Part shown: positions 13,069-25,726 of the stretch, one piece after another
Layout: every line of letters begins with the position of its first letter
Position numbering within the stretch: the first letter of the stretch is position 1
Assembly (NCBI GenBank): GCA_020726505.1
Contig: JAHLEZ010000014.1
Location: 620,001-684,000 of the forward strand
DNA from: Leptodontidium sp. MPI-SDFR-AT-0119
Lineage: Eukaryota; Ascomycota; Leotiomycetes; Helotiales; Leptodontidiaceae
DNA length: 64,000 bases
Reading direction: 5' to 3'
The notes under the pieces: model-generated
The model's database searches: none
What the model saw: the letters and a program-made list of their open reading frames with translations, nothing else
Told to the model about the DNA's origin: nothing
Made by a program: the position numbers and the translations under genes

Positions 13069-13092
13069 CAGCTGCAGCTGCAGCTGCAGCAC
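13069..13092. repeat. (CAGCTG)n self-complementary microsatellite
   Basis: About four CAGCTG units in tandem; each unit is its own reverse complement, so the tract can form a hairpin. Confidence 0.85.
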
Positions 13093-15309
13093 ACCATCGG
13101 CGGCAAGAATTTATCCAGTCAGGGCGGCCCATGACCGCCATAATTCATCAGAGAGACTGGCAACATCCATCATCTTGTACCCGAGTAACTCCAACCCTGC
13201 GGCCCGAAGCGTCTCGCTAACCCATACTTGACTGTATGCTTCCCGCAATTTATTCGCCTTCTTTTGAGGTGGTTCGCAACCTTTCTCTCAACATCTGGTC
13301 ATTCAATTCCTACATACCAATCTGCGAATCTCGCAACACTTGCTTGCTATTGCGCACGATTTTCCTTCCTGTTGCCGGGCTTTGTCCCTATTTTCTTTTG
13401 TGTTTTGTGTTTTGCTTTTTTGTGATAGAAATCTCTCCTCTTCTAGACCCACGGGTACAAGTTTATGCATACTGCAAAAGAAACGCATCGAAAGTTCAAA
13501 TGCATGGCCGCCTATGAAGGGTTGTAAGATCAAAGGCTTGCCTTCATTTGGACGTTGTTTTCCAGCCCCCTGCGAGATCATTGGCTGTGCAGAAGCTTCC
13601 ACTTGGAAGCCTGTCGCGAAAAATAGAAAGTGGCACATATATGCCACTTGACCTAGTGCCATTTCAAGAGCTATGGCACTACCGTGCTCCTGGATAATGG
13701 AATTTCGCGTAATTCTCTTGATTTATGATTGAAAATCCACTGAAATGATATCAGAAAATAAGGGCAGCGGTTCATGAAATAGTTTTGTTGTGGGTGAGTA
13801 CCCTGGAACCGGGGAATGTTTAGCGACGCACGGCGTGGCTTGCATTGATGGCTGGGCCGCTGAAGAATTGGATGGCAGGCAACAGACAGAACTACAGTTT
13901 CTAGAAACTGCTAAGGAGCAGGGCAATTCTTCATCAAACCCGACGCGTTATGCGACGACCCAGTACCTTCACTGGCCGCCACAGGCTCTATTTGGAAGCG
14001 GGGAGGCACTTTTCTCTCCAGATCGGCCATGGTTCACGTTTACAGGGCAGATCGACCCCAGCACGCATTTTCTAACGCTCCCACAGCCTCACGATGACCA
14101 CTCAACGACACGCGGACCCCATCGTCTAGGGTAGTCGCAGAGAGCGAGCGGGCTGATAGGTGTACTGGCGCCAGCAGCCGCTAAAACTGCCGCCTTTGCG
14201 AGCAATACCAGACGACCGGTGCGCACACCGTCCTGATCAAAGGGTCAGCGCATCCTGTAGCCAGACTTCAGTACGTGTGCGTAGAAATCCACAACAAAGT
14301 TCTATCAGAGGATTCTTCTACTGCAGAAATAAGAGACGGAGATTCTAGCCATCATTTGACGGCCACTTGGCTCTTGAGCTCTGCTCAATACCTGCTCTGC
14401 GCGGTGTAGAAAATTTGCCAGCAACGCGACACACCCACGACGACCCAGCCTCCAACAATCGCTATATCTTCAGGAAAACACTGGCAGAAGAGTTGGAATT
14501 TGAACTTGGACCCAAGACCTCAATCTGCTGCTTCGTGGAAAGTAGGGTACCCAGACTCAAGAGACGATGGGGTATTGATTGACCGCAGTTACGCACCAGA
14601 AATATACTCAGTCTTCCAAAGGCCGGTCGGTCATTCCAACGCCCCATCAACATCCTTCCAATTTTGATTCTTGTACAGGAGCGAAACTCGTTGTATTCCA
14701 GACGACTACTTGGAGACAGCCACGGATATCTGGGTTCAGACAAGATGGAAAGGGAAGGAGGAAAACATATGGTACTTGAATGGGTAGAGGTTCAGAGCAC
14801 AACTCGAGGAACGGTGAGCAGACTCTTCCAGCCAGCAAGAATGGTTAACTGAGAAGATGCAGTACCCGGACCCAGGCCCATCGACGACAGGATTTGGATC
14901 AGGATCAGGATCAAGCTCCAATACAGAATAGGGCATCTTTGTAGCCTGGAACGGTTTTGCTCATTTTGGAAGGTGAACTTGGAGGCAAGGAAAATGCGTT
15001 TGTTGTTGATGGCTACGCGCTATTTAAGCGATGGAACAAGAAGGCGAGGCTTAAAAGTTAGGGACTGATGGTGATTTTTGGCGTTACATATAAAATGGAT
15101 AGGAGTTGGTCTTGCGGGCACAGAATGTGGCACAAAATAGATTTAGAGCCGAAAAGCTATTGGGAATGGTCATGAAATTGGTACACAAAGCCTATTTTGC
15201 TGTGCATCCGCGCAAATCAACTGAGCTAGCTCTGGCCCGAGTATCGTGACGTTGACATCCTGACAACCCTTCCTGTCACACACTCGGCAACACGACCAAT
15301 CGAGCAACC

Positions 15310-15690
15310 TGAGCTGTTTCCAAGCAGTTCTCCAGGGCTTGCCTCTCTATAAAGAAGCCCTCCCGCTGTACTAATCTTCCTAAATTTTCCCCTCTCCAAA
15401 TGCTCCAAAATCCAAGCGTGACCGTGCACATCCTCATAACTTACCCCCTTTTCCGCGCTCACAAACGTCCAAAAGTCGGTGAATAAACAAAGATAGAGCC
15501 TCACTGTTGACCAGTAGTGTCAGAAGAGGGGACAGAAATGTGCGTCTCTCATTTGTTCGCGTCGTAGAGGGTGGTGGGCAGACCTTTTCCCCGGCCTTCC
15601 TCAAACCGTACACTGCCTGCCTTTCTATGTACCACCACGCAAGGCAAACCAACAGGCTCTGAGGAGTTGGGCAGCAAAGTTGCTCATACA
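15310..15690. repeat. Upstream part of segmental duplication, copy 1
   Basis: Resembles 23745-24065, the region just upstream of the second DUF6594 gene. Shared words in order include CTCTATAAA, AAAATGCT, CAAAAGTCGGTGAA, GAGCCTCA, CATTTG followed by TCGCGTC, GTACCACCACG/GTAGCACCACG, AAGGCAAAC and GTTGGGCA. The promoter of the ancestral gene was therefore duplicated with it. Confidence 0.75.
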
Positions 15691-15752
15691 TAGATAAGTT
15701 ATTGTCAACATGGAGCTCTTTGCAATGCTCTCGTCTGCTCAAGTGCTTCACC

Positions 15753-17357
15753 ATGGCTGCGTCTCTTTCCGTCGTCGCCGAAGGCCTGGCAAGCGCTGCC
15801 GTTGCGATCCGGAGACTCTTTCGGGTCTTCTCCCAGCCGGTACATACTAACACTACTGATGACATTAGACTCGAAGAGGGTGTTGGCTCGGGAGCCATGG
15901 ATCAACCCGGAGAGTTTCAGCTCAGGAATCGATTTAGTCCGGGCCCGCAGGCATACATCCCCGACCAAGGGGAAGAAAGCAGTGTGACAACGGCAGGTGC
16001 ACTGACTCCTGGATCTGGGGATGAGCCCTCTTCAGCGAATGACGCAGATGATTTGAAAGGTTGGACTGTTGCCCAGTGGCGCAAGGAGTCTGATAGCTAA
16101 CATCACCAATCATCAATCAGGATCGTTCTTCAAGATCGCTCTGCGACGACTATCAACGGGCTTCGGGTCGAGCACCCACACGCAAGAAACAATAAATAAG
16201 AAAGATGCCTTCGCACGGTCAAGGGGCCATCATCTCTTCGAGAAGCATAGGTGTAAGTCAGCTTGACAACGCGCGCAAATCTCGGCAGAAAACTGACGTC
16301 TCTGACATAGACGAGGAATATCCAGAAGGTTTCCCTCGACTTGCCGCCTGGGTCTCGAGCGACAGAGACCTCGAGATGACTCGCGGATTCAAATACCTCT
16401 ACCAACGAACTCTCGTCCAAGATGTAGTCGAACTCAATGAGCTGGAGAAGGAATTGTTCGAAGCCGACAAGATGGAAGCCGCACAACCCGCACCGAACTT
16501 CAGCCTGAGACACACGAGAGAGGAACAGGATGGGAACACAAAGCATAGAGAGCTGCGCGAAACTATAAGAAAGGCATTGAAGAAACACAGTAAGTCTTCA
16601 TCCTTATCAAGAGACTGCGACAGACATACGGTGGTGCGATGAGGATGTACTGTACCGAGTCTGAAATCGTCGTCCAGAAGAGACAGCCGCCGACTTCAGG
16701 GAACTCCAATCATTCGGCAAACCCCTAAGACGAAACCACGAGACATACTACGACTGGTTATGGAGTAACCCGCAGCTCTTCGAAAGATTTGACGACTACT
16801 TGAAGCATGCCGATGACATGGTCAGTCTCAGGGCAGACCAGTTGAGTTTCTTTGACAACTTCGTCGAAGAGCATGTACACCACTTTCCCATATCAATGTT
16901 CAAGGTACGTAAAGCAAACTCTTGTTCAAATCATCGAACAGTGCTATTACTAACAACCTACCCAGGGCTGGCTTCAACCCGAGGAGGAGCGTAACAAAAC
17001 CGAGGACAAAAAAGTCACATACCGCTCAGAGACTCGCCGTCGAATCCTTGCTGGGGGACTGCTGGTCCTTACTGCGGTCGGTACGCTGGTTATTCCTGTA
17101 TTCCTTCTGTCCTTGTTGTCCCTGAGCCGCGTCCAGATGACCGTCATTGCTTCGGTATTTATTCTCGCCTTCGCATGGATTCTGTATGTTGTAGAGGAGG
17201 GGCAGGTGTATCGAGTCTTGCTAGGCACTGCCACGTAGGTTATTCCATCTTTCGTGAGTTGATGTGCTGATAGTATTGCAGTTACAGCGCTATTCTCGTT
17301 GTCTTCCTCAACATCAACGCAGTGAATTTCCCTTCTGATGCTCTTCGAGTTTGTTAA
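15753..17357 (+). CDS. DUF6594 membrane protein, paralogue 1
   Basis: Fungal family of unknown function with a C-terminal membrane anchor. Six exons: 15753-16059, 16121-16252, 16311-16589, 16678-16904, 16966-17234 and 17282-17357, giving 429 residues. The N-terminal 140 residues are variable. The DUF6594 domain starts near residue 150 (EGFPRLAAWVSSDRDLEMTR) and includes the Glu/Leu-rich segment VVELNELEKELFEADK. Three hydrophobic segments follow at about 343-425, starting ILAGGLLVLTAVGTLVIPVF. All splices have GT..AG ends, and exons 2-5 (132, 279, 227, 269 nt) match paralogue 2 exactly. The first intron (16060-16120) has a weak GTTGGA donor but a good GCTAAC branch site and the same position and phase as in paralogue 2. 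The gene appears intact. Start ATG chosen by alignment with the paralogue (LSVVAEG versus FNVVAEA). Confidence 0.86.
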
Positions 17358-18015
17358 ACACAGGAGCTGGATCTCGATACGGAGCTGAAAATTCTTCTTG
17401 TGAGAAGCCATGGGCATGATATCGGTAGTTGGATACCACACCAGGTGTTGAGAAGCGGTAAAAGTATCTTCTTGTTGTTTTGTTGGTGGGATAAAAAGTT
17501 GTTGCTAGGTTTGCGTAGTGACATTGACCGCTCTTTCACGAGTTTCTTTGAAATCCTACTTTGCCATTTTCTTCGATTTGGAGCGAGTTTATACGCGTTA
17601 AATATGATTGAAGGTTAATTTTGTCGACGTATGGAAGCCAACAATGGGTTCTGAATCAAGATTGGTGATGTATGTTGGAGGTCAAATGAAGTGACGTTGA
17701 AGCCAGGAAGCCTCACTCGCCCGCCCACAAGGGACGAGCCGAGCCGCAAGCCATTGCGGGGATAGCGCCAACCAGCCCCTTGTTCGTTCGGTTTGAGAAA
17801 ATGTCATATTCCTATTCATTAGAGCAAAAGAATAGCAAATTTGTTTTGTTCAAATGAATTCTCAAATTCATGAAGCTGCTGTTCCAAAGTGCCTACATAA
17901 TTTTATCTTGTGTAACAATCTCGAGCACAAGTTGACCCTCTACCAGCTTAGGCGAATCGATTCGCTCAATATCAGAACTCTTGGAAAGTCTTCCACATCG
18001 CAGATTCAAACGAGC
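17358..18015. other. Downstream flank of DUF6594 paralogue 1, also duplicated
   Basis: Parts match the flank of paralogue 2 at about 25800-26130. Examples are the stretch ending TGACCGCT near 17530 and GTTGAAGCC...AGCC...GCAAGCCATT...CGGGATAGCG near 17698-17770. The duplicated block therefore includes more than 400 bp of 3' flank. No gene seen. Confidence 0.6.
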
Positions 18016-18875
18016 TCAAACCCTTATTGGGTCGTTGTACACAATCGGTTTCTCCATAGCTTGAACGAATTTCTCTCGATAGAAAACCCCTTCATCTTCT
18101 CGACTGCTGCCATCCAAGGGAAGGAGCGGCGATATCAAAGCATCCATGTTTGGATCGAAGAAGAGCGGGATTGATATTCGAGGTTCGGGCGAGTTGTGGA
18201 TAACTCGGTATCTTGTTGAGACGTAGAGACCGTTGGTCCATTTCGACAGCATGTCGCCAAGATTCACCACATATCACCACATAGCACCCCTAGATAAAGT
18301 CAGACGATTATCAATTGGAGAGAGTATTGAGAAAAGGATGAACCTACTGGTATCGGGTCTGCTGGAACCCTGCATATTGGTCAGTTCCTTGTCAAATATA
18401 TTGGGTTTGACTCAATGACACATTGAGCACAGAATGAGGCGATAAAACGTACCACTCCCCTGTCTTCGACAGCACTTGAAGGGAATCTTTTTGAGAATCC
18501 GTGAGAAGAAACGTCAGTATACCGAAATCTACACTTAATTAATTTATTTGACACCAAAAATGTTTGACACGAGTTACCTGTGTGGTTACCGATACCAGAG
18601 ACTGCTTCGTTTTCTGTCTTGGGTGCCGCTTTGTATCCGAGGATTCTCAGGTTCCAAAAGCTTTCGCTCACTCGACTCAAAATCTCCGTCTCATCTACCT
18701 ACAGTCCAATAGAGATTGCCTTCACCACCTCCATCGCTAGAGACAAGACAGCGTCGATGTATTTCTCGGAAACCTGCCGAAAACTACCAGGTGTCTCAGG
18801 CCACTGATTCTCGCCGTAACCAATTTCGTATGGCGGGCCTTGTGAGTTATCAACAGGACGGAACAAGTCCACTAC
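18016..18875 (-). pseudogene. 2-oxoglutarate/Fe(II) oxygenase, broken copy (C-terminal part)
   Basis: Isopenicillin-N-synthase-like dioxygenase, a family that uses 2-oxoglutarate, O2 and Fe(II) for oxidative tailoring. Reading the minus strand, exons 18578-18875, 18453-18528, 18348-18369 and 18016-18289 reconstruct the family order: PPYEIGYGENQWPETPG, then FWNLRILGY, the proximal Fe motif NHTDFG, SLQVLSKTGEW, NLGDMLSKWTNGLYVST, and VIHNSPEPRISIPLFFDP. Damage is clear. There is an in-frame TAG at 18699-18701 between IGL and VDETEI, and a 10-bp tandem duplication (TCACCACATA twice, 18264-18283) that shifts the frame before NLGDML. The distal iron-ligand His of the usual STxHRV motif is Tyr (STRYRV). 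No first exon was found. Splice sites look intact, so decay is fairly recent. Not functional as it stands. Confidence 0.85.
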
Positions 18876-18909
18876 CTGTACATAACATATTAGCTGATTA
18901 AAAACCCGA

Positions 18910-19225
18910 CAGGGCTCTATTGTTCTGTTGTTTGGGTCTACGGCCGACCTGTGCTGAAATGGCCGGGTATCGGTGGGTTTGTATCGAGGCCCAAAATATC
19001 TGGTTGTGCAGTTGAGGGCAATGAAGTCGAGAGACTGCGGGAGCTTGCGAAAGAGACGCCAGATCAACTTGGCCGGCACAGCTGCAGACTCTATGACGGT
19101 ACTTCATCTGAGCAGAGTGTATGAAAATCTGTCAAAGATATTGTTTGTGGGACGCTGCACTTTTCAAATCTGAATTCACGGAGCAAGAACGATAAGTCTG
19201 GAGGGAACCGTCAAGACACGCAATG
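18910..19225. repeat. Diverged dispersed repeat, copy 2
   Basis: Counterpart of 11335-11695 (see that entry). It sits immediately upstream, in minus-strand terms, of the broken oxygenase, where its 5' exon would be expected. Confidence 0.68.
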
Positions 19226-19494
19226 GCAATCGCTCATTACGAAGGCCTTCTTCAAGTGAGAAGAACGCTTGAGGATGAAGGAGAGATGCATCGCCTCGCA
19301 GAGGGGGCAATCGAGCGCTGATGCTGGTGGTATTTGTGTTTGGAAACCTGCGCGTTCACTATCATATGTGAATCATCTCTCGCCATTCAGCCGGAACGCC
19401 AGTAATTGTTGCCAAATATTAGAATTGTACTGGAGTTACTTGCAGATTGAGCATTGCTTGAAGTACTGTCCACCTTGTAGGAAGTCGGACTCTT

Positions 19495-19800
19495 TGTATC
19501 GCCCCTGGCAAGTCCATCTGCAAGTGACAAAAATTGTCCAACGACAGTTGGAGCCAAGCTGACGTGAAAGTTCACTCCTTGAATCGGAACACCCGTCATC
19601 GACTACCAGCCTTAGATCTCTTCTAGATCCTTGTATTGACAGCTTTTGGCTTGATGTGTACTGTGCTTCGACTTGTGGGAACTACCTAGGTAGACTCTTG
19701 TATCTCGGCTCGGTCAAGTCCATCTGCAATTGAGTGTTGTGATCCAACGAAAGTTAGAACCAAGCAGCTTATCATAGCCCAAGAGACTTCACCTTTCGAA
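19495..19800. repeat. Short tandem duplication
   Basis: Two related segments start near 19509 and 19717. Shared words are CAAGTCCATCTGCAA, ATCCAACGA/GTCCAACGA, AGTTGGAGCCAAGC/AGTTAGAACCAAGC and TTCAC followed by CCTT/CTTT. Spacing is about 208 bp. No coding function recognised. Confidence 0.6.
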
Positions 19801-22800
19801 AGGTAGTTAGATCTTGTAGCAGGAACTTTGCAGTACCGTGGAAAAGACTTTTGAGATCGAGCAGTAAGGACTCGTGTAGAGGATCGAAACTGTTGACTTC
19901 CACAGCAGGGTGATCGAGGAATTGCACTAGCCTTGAACAGTAAAGTAAAGTCAGCTTAATTCGAGAGGATCTGGGACGAGGTAGATACCAAACCGAAGAG
20001 CAAAGCTTTAGTATCAGGACAGTTGTTGCCAACCCTCACTGGAAGCGAAGGAACATGGCAGGTCGAGGATTGTTGCCCAGACCGATAACAATTTCTCAAC
20101 ACTACGCGGTGATGGCAGACTGCTCGAGTTGTGTTCGCAAGGTGATAGACTGGTGTGGAGGACTGCTATGGGGTTCTGGAAGAGTTTCGGAAGAGTTTCG
20201 GTGCGAGATTGTGGTTTGCTTCCTCGGAACGGAGCAGTACGAGGAGTCTAGAGATCAATCTGGGATTTGCAACTACAGTGCCAGAGCCTCAGATACTATC
20301 TAGCACTGAAACTGGGACGGACAATAGACTTCATCCTGGAGAAGTGATGGAGTTACGACTCATGACTCGCCGTCAGCCAGGTGCTTTCTCGTGGAGGCTC
20401 GAGCTGGATGTTTCATTGGCGGTAACGCCTTGAAGCCATGCGAATGGTAAGACAAGACATTATTCCGAGGGTCAAGACAGAAAGCATGCATGAGTAAGGA
20501 CCTCTGGATATGGACGGACGAAGTCGGGTAGCCACCTCATGTCTGCAGGCACAGCTTATCACAAGTACAGTAATCGTAAACCAGCACCCAGCTATTTCAA
20601 ACTAACGGAGAAACGTCGCTCTATGTCTCAATAGGTAGTAAATTGCCATCCTATGATCTGACTTCCTCCATAAGGCGGCCTTGCTGCACTTTGGACCCCC
20701 ACCTGTGACAGATCTATTGAGTGTGACAGTGGCATAAATGAAGACATATAACTGGGCGCGCATGAAGCCATGAGAAGGGTTTCTTCTCCGTGTTGGGTTT
20801 CCGCTCTTGGTCTTCCTCCAGAAGTTGAGACAGGGGACCCTGCACCGAGGGCTGGCGAATGCTCTGCAGGATACGAGTGAGGGGGATCCGCTAGCCGTGG
20901 CCCTGTTGTTTTGTTTGGTACTGTATGGAGAAGTGATCAATCAGATCTGAGGCCAAAAAGAGGTGCCGCCCTAACTGCCAGTGAGCACAGGAGTGTACCA
21001 CAAGTCTCACAGCCACCGGGCAACACGGCCTGGCTTGTATAAATATGACTGCCTTTCTCTCACCATTCTCTAAACCCTACCATCTTCCTTTAATCAATTC
21101 TCATTCCCAGGCCAGCACCAACGCCACGGCACTCGCCTCGAAGTCTGCCGACTTTCTTCCGAATCGATCAAGTCGTACTTGTCCCAGATCCGCGATCGAT
21201 GGATCGCTCGCTCTCATGGCCCAGGACTGACGGAGCAACGCCAACATCCAGACTGACTCTTGATCAATCATCAGCAGAAAGCACGCAACTCGGATCCATC
21301 AAAACGGACAGTGAGCATCAGTGGGTGCGCTGTCTTGGAACTGGCTCGCCTGCCGTTTGCAGGGGGGCGCATTGATGGCATGGCATACATGCGTGCGTGG
21401 CCAGAGTGAGAAGGTTCAGATGTTGTGCATCTGGCAATTATCATTTTGAGGAGCGACATGCAGGACGGCCAACGTGGCCCGCCCCGTTCCGCATCAAATA
21501 CGCGCCGTGCGATTGCTGCATACCTAACACAAGGACAGGCAGGGCAGATTATGCTTCTATTCCCTTGCGTCGCCTCTCTTCTCTTCCCTTATCTCTCCGC
21601 CAGCCCAGCCGCTCACGCAGTGTGACATGCTGAGCTCGCTAAGGCGCCACCGGCTGCCTTTCTTGGGGTCGTGGTTCGCATAAGTACGGGCCTTGATCGC
21701 TGTAGGTTGGCTTCGATTGCTTCTGCATTGCTTCTTGCTTCTCTTCTTGCTTCTCTTTCTTCAGGGCTGCCGCAGCGCTATTCTCTCGGCTTCGAGGTCT
21801 GCCCATGCTGTCTGTCTCGTCAACGGGCTGTCTCCGATCCCCCGAGTCAAGTGACTACTTGGCCTGTATGAAGCTGAGATTCCTTGCCATGCGCGGCATG
21901 GATCAATGACTTTATTCCAGCTTTAAAAGAAGAGTCGCGAAAGGGAAATAAAATTCCAAATTTAAAGCAGAGATCTGACTGGTACAAATGTGTTGGTCAA
22001 GGCAATCTTCCACTTGGAGGGTTGGCCTACAGCGAGCGCCTGGAAGTGCAGGTGACAAGTTGGATCTTGGAGCAATGAAAACTTTCCATCCTCACGTAGC
22101 TCTCATTCCGAAAAAGAAGATCGATGTTTGAGCTGCATTTCGTGTGTACATACCGACCCATCGTTCATGGTGGTTTTATTTCGATTGGGAGAAGGGATGA
22201 CTTGGCCAGGCAGGATATGACTGGAGGGGCCAAAGCGTTGTCACGGCATCCAGTCCAGACAAAGCACGCTGGAGGGGCCTTGCAATGAGTACTCTAAGAA
22301 ACCGGGCGCGAGTACTTTGTGCGTGAAACTGACTGAACGCGCTTCCGAACTGCAAATGGTTCCCCATTGGTTAGCAGACGCGATGATGTCGTCTGTCTGG
22401 GGATGAATGTCCTAGTCTGCGCACACAACGGTCAGAATACACCGGAATTCAGAAGCCCCATTTCCAGAAGGTCTCAATCTGAACTCTGGTCGACCACACA
22501 CGAAAGGGGGTCTGCAGGATACCGAGCTGGGACGGTAGACTGCGATTGGATTCCTGACTTCGAGCAGTTCTGCGTCGCACGAGAACGGCATCAAGCCTCT
22601 GTCGCGCTGTCTGACAGACAGTTCATCACGTCCCAACAACCTTCACGCGCCCATACCATACCATATCCAATCCGTTCGTTCCAGATTGCTCTCTGTGGCC
22701 CGACAAATTCACAACTTAAGAAGACGAATAGGGCTATGAGAGAAGCCAGCGGGGATCTTTGTTGCAACGGGACCTTTTCGAATATTCGGGAGGCTGGGAC

Positions 22801-23740
22801 GCGCAAATTCAACCGCAGACACGATACGATTGAACCAAACAAGAAGAATACGGGATTGAAGCACTATCGATGTTGAATTGACGAATAAAGAAAAGGGCGT
22901 GATACTACACACCGGCGTTTAGGGCTCCCTCAGGTATGTGTTTATTGCAGGCTGGATCACAGACGATTGAGGCAGCACTGACAGAGGAGCAAATGTTTGT
23001 AGAACGCACAAGGCCGACCACCGACTAGCTCTTGAGCTCCCAACTTTCCACTGGGCGGAGACCAGAGACTAGGGGTCTGCGGAGGGGTAGATTTTGCTGG
23101 CCAAAATACATCTTGACCCCACTTGAGGAGCAGTCAAAACAGAGTAGTCCCGACAAATCAAAGGAGAAAGAATGGACTGTAAGGAGAGGGAAACTTGGCA
23201 GAAATTACTGCACTGCCCGGGAGAGACAGGAGGTACGGCAGAGGGAACGGTGTGCAAAACTTATCTCCATTTGGGGCATTCCGACTGACATTCAGCCAGT
23301 ATCCTCCAACAAGGGATCCGAAGTAATGCAGATTGAAATGATCGCAGAAAAGAGCTTATTTTAGAAGTTCATGGTATCTTGGTGGGTTGTGCACTGGGAT
23401 TTAGGTGATGGGGGTTGGTGTGGAAGGCGAAAAGATGGTGGTTTCAGTTTTCTGTGACGGCTTCCTATTTTATAGCGAAAAAATTAGCATCTTTGGGCTC
23501 GGGGAACAAACATTAGACTTCGAATTTCTGGTTATAAGCACGGGAGACATATGTTTCGGTAATAATAGGGATTAGATAGAGTTTAATGGTGATCATCGAT
23601 ATTCAAACATGCCTTTTTACTGAGAGATGCTCCGGCGGTCCCAGCCTTGTCCTCAGTGCATGTTGACTTGATATCCACAACAGGGCAGTGGAGCGATCCA
23701 ATGATCGATTTAAGCGGCGTGCGAACAGAGATCCAGGGCC
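19801..23740. other. Gene-poor tract
   Basis: No gene recognised over about 3.9 kb. A minus-strand frame at 19772-20032 contains LVQFLDHPAVEVNSFDP, weakly like one ankyrin-type repeat, but nothing supports a gene. A plus-strand frame at 22367-22876 (169 codons) has no recognisable domain. Confidence 0.5.
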
Positions 23741-23744
23741 CCAA

Positions 23745-24065
23745 TTCTCTATAAAGGCCTGTCTCCCCTGAGCGTGCTTGGTACTGTTTTTCCGTCCCAA
23801 AATGCTTCAAATTACCCTATACCCGTACTCATTTCTGTGAATTAGCCACCTCCCGAAGTTCCCAACTTCTCAAAAGTCGGTGAAAGGATAGAAAGAGAGC
23901 CTCATTGTGAATTATTAAAACAGCAGGAGATAAAAGAATCGTTGGTCTCCCATTTGCTCGCGTCTTTCGGGGTGGTGTGCGGCCTCGACCCTCCACTGCC
24001 TACCCTTTATGTAGCACCACGTAAGGCAAACACAAGGGCTCAACACAGTTGGGCACCAAGAATGT
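23745..24065. repeat. Upstream part of segmental duplication, copy 2
   Basis: Counterpart of 15310-15690, directly upstream of DUF6594 paralogue 2. Confidence 0.75.
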
Positions 24066-24131
24066 CCTGTTGACATCGAGGGGCCGTCAAAATGATTCTT
24101 CTCGCAAGATTCTGCTTCCCTCAGAAGCCGT

Positions 24132-25726
24132 ATGATGGCCATGCTTTTCAATGTCGTTGCCGAAGCCATGTCAAGTCTCGCCAAGCTACCTAGGAAGCTC
24201 CTTTATGGCCTTCGAATGAATGGCAACTGTACTGACGAAGCTAGTCTCGAGAGAGGAGGCTTACCAATAGATATGGGTGCTGAAGGAATGAGACAGCGAC
24301 CTTCTGCTGGGCAACAAGCAACCTTTGCCGGCGATGATGGAGGCAGTCACACAACAACTAGCGGGACACTGACTCCTGGGTCAGGAGAACCATCAACACC
24401 GATTGAAGGTCGTGATGATGCAAAAGGTAATACGCTAAATACTGCAACTAAGATGCTGTGGACCATGCTGACGGGATTCCTAGCCCACTTGGTAGACTCT
24501 TTCATTCAGACAACTCTGCGACGTCTCTCTACCAACTTCAGCTCGGCTGCTTCCTCGCAGGAAGCCCTTGAAGCGAAAATTTTGTTTGACAAGTCGCGAG
24601 GGTACGATCAATTTAAGAAGCACGAGTGTAAGTAGCTCCAACATTCCAGAACCTAGCTAGAGGACAAGAAACTGACAGGTCATTCCGGACTACAGATGAG
24701 AAGGCTCCCATGGGGTTCCCAAGGCTTTCCAAGTACATTGCCACCAATGACGGGTACCAAGTCTACCGCGGCTTCAATAGCGGCCACATTCGACTCCTCC
24801 TGAAATATGAAGTAGAGATAACGGAACTGGAGAAGAGACTGGAGAAGCTGGACGAAGGGGATATAGCCAATCCGGATATGACATACCGCTTGAGGAATAC
24901 CAGGCACGAGCCTCATTGGGATACAGAACGGAGGGAACTTGAAAATGACCTGGAGGCCAAATTGATGAAGTATGGTAAGCATATCCCGGTCCCGAGAATG
25001 ACACAAGGGGGAAATGCTGAGCCCATGACAGATGAGATTCTTCTGAAGCATGCTCAGGTACAGGGGCTTGCTCGCCCATCACCTCGCAACCATCGCTCTG
25101 TCTTCAACTGGATTTGGACCAACAAGCCGCTTGACAAGGGGTTCGATGACTTCATATTCTTCGCCAACGACATGGTCACCACGAAGACGTGTGGATCCAA
25201 CTACTTCGAAGAGTTCATTGAAGAAAATATACACACCTGGCCAGTGTCCAAATTGAAGGTGTGTAGCCCATTTGCCATCGTGATGAATACTTCCAACAGA
25301 ACCAATGGCTTTTGGTGAAATTAACTTACTGACATGATTGCCAAGAGGTATCTCACAACGGACACAGAACGCGACATGACAAGCGATCTCAACGTGACAT
25401 ACTACTCCCAGAAGCAGCTCGAGTCTTTTGCTGGGTATTTGCTCATAGGGACCACTGTCGTGACTTTGCTTCTTCCCGTCTTCCTGCTATTCCTAGTGCC
25501 CATGAGCCGCATCTTGATGTGCTTCACGGCATCCGTATTTGTCATAGCCCTCGCATGCCTGCTGTTCGTCGTGACAAAAGGGAATGTGTATCGAGTCTTC
25601 ATTGGCACAGCTACGTAGGTACAGCCCACCCTTGCTGGAGAATAATGCTGAAGTCTTTGCAGATACGGCGCTGTTCTCGTTGTCTTCCTAGGCAATATTT
25701 CTGCTGAAGCAGGAGGCGTGAATTGA
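24132..25726 (+). CDS. DUF6594 membrane protein, paralogue 2
   Basis: Same family as the gene at 15753-17357, function unknown. Exons 24132-24426, 24496-24627, 24696-24974, 25032-25258, 25346-25614 and 25663-25726 give 421 residues. Exons 2-5 have exactly the same lengths as in paralogue 1, and intron phases agree, which validates both models. The domain begins near residue 147 (MGFPRLSKYIATNDGYQVYR) with VEITELEKRLEKLDEGD after it. Hydrophobic segments start near residue 340 (FAGYLLIGTTVVTLLLPVFL), then MCFTASVFVIALACLLFVV and a last short one. No stop or frameshift is seen, so both copies seem functional despite strong sequence divergence. Two ATGs lie in frame (24132 and 24135); either could be used. 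Confidence 0.86.

Larger units (their letters stand above)
8992..15300. other. Gene-free tract with simple repeats
   Basis: About 6.3 kb without a recognisable gene. Short repeats include GGGCT units near 9099-9125, GATAGATG units near 9780-9805, GGAAT units near 10110-10135, and a self-complementary (CAGCTG)n run at 13069-13092. Frames of about 100-134 residues exist on both strands, for example near 10883-11287 and 12526-12917. None shows a domain or coherent composition. Confidence 0.55.

Noticed and set aside
22367..22876. 169-codon plus-strand frame
   Set aside because: No recognisable domain, no splice context, composition not like nearby real genes.
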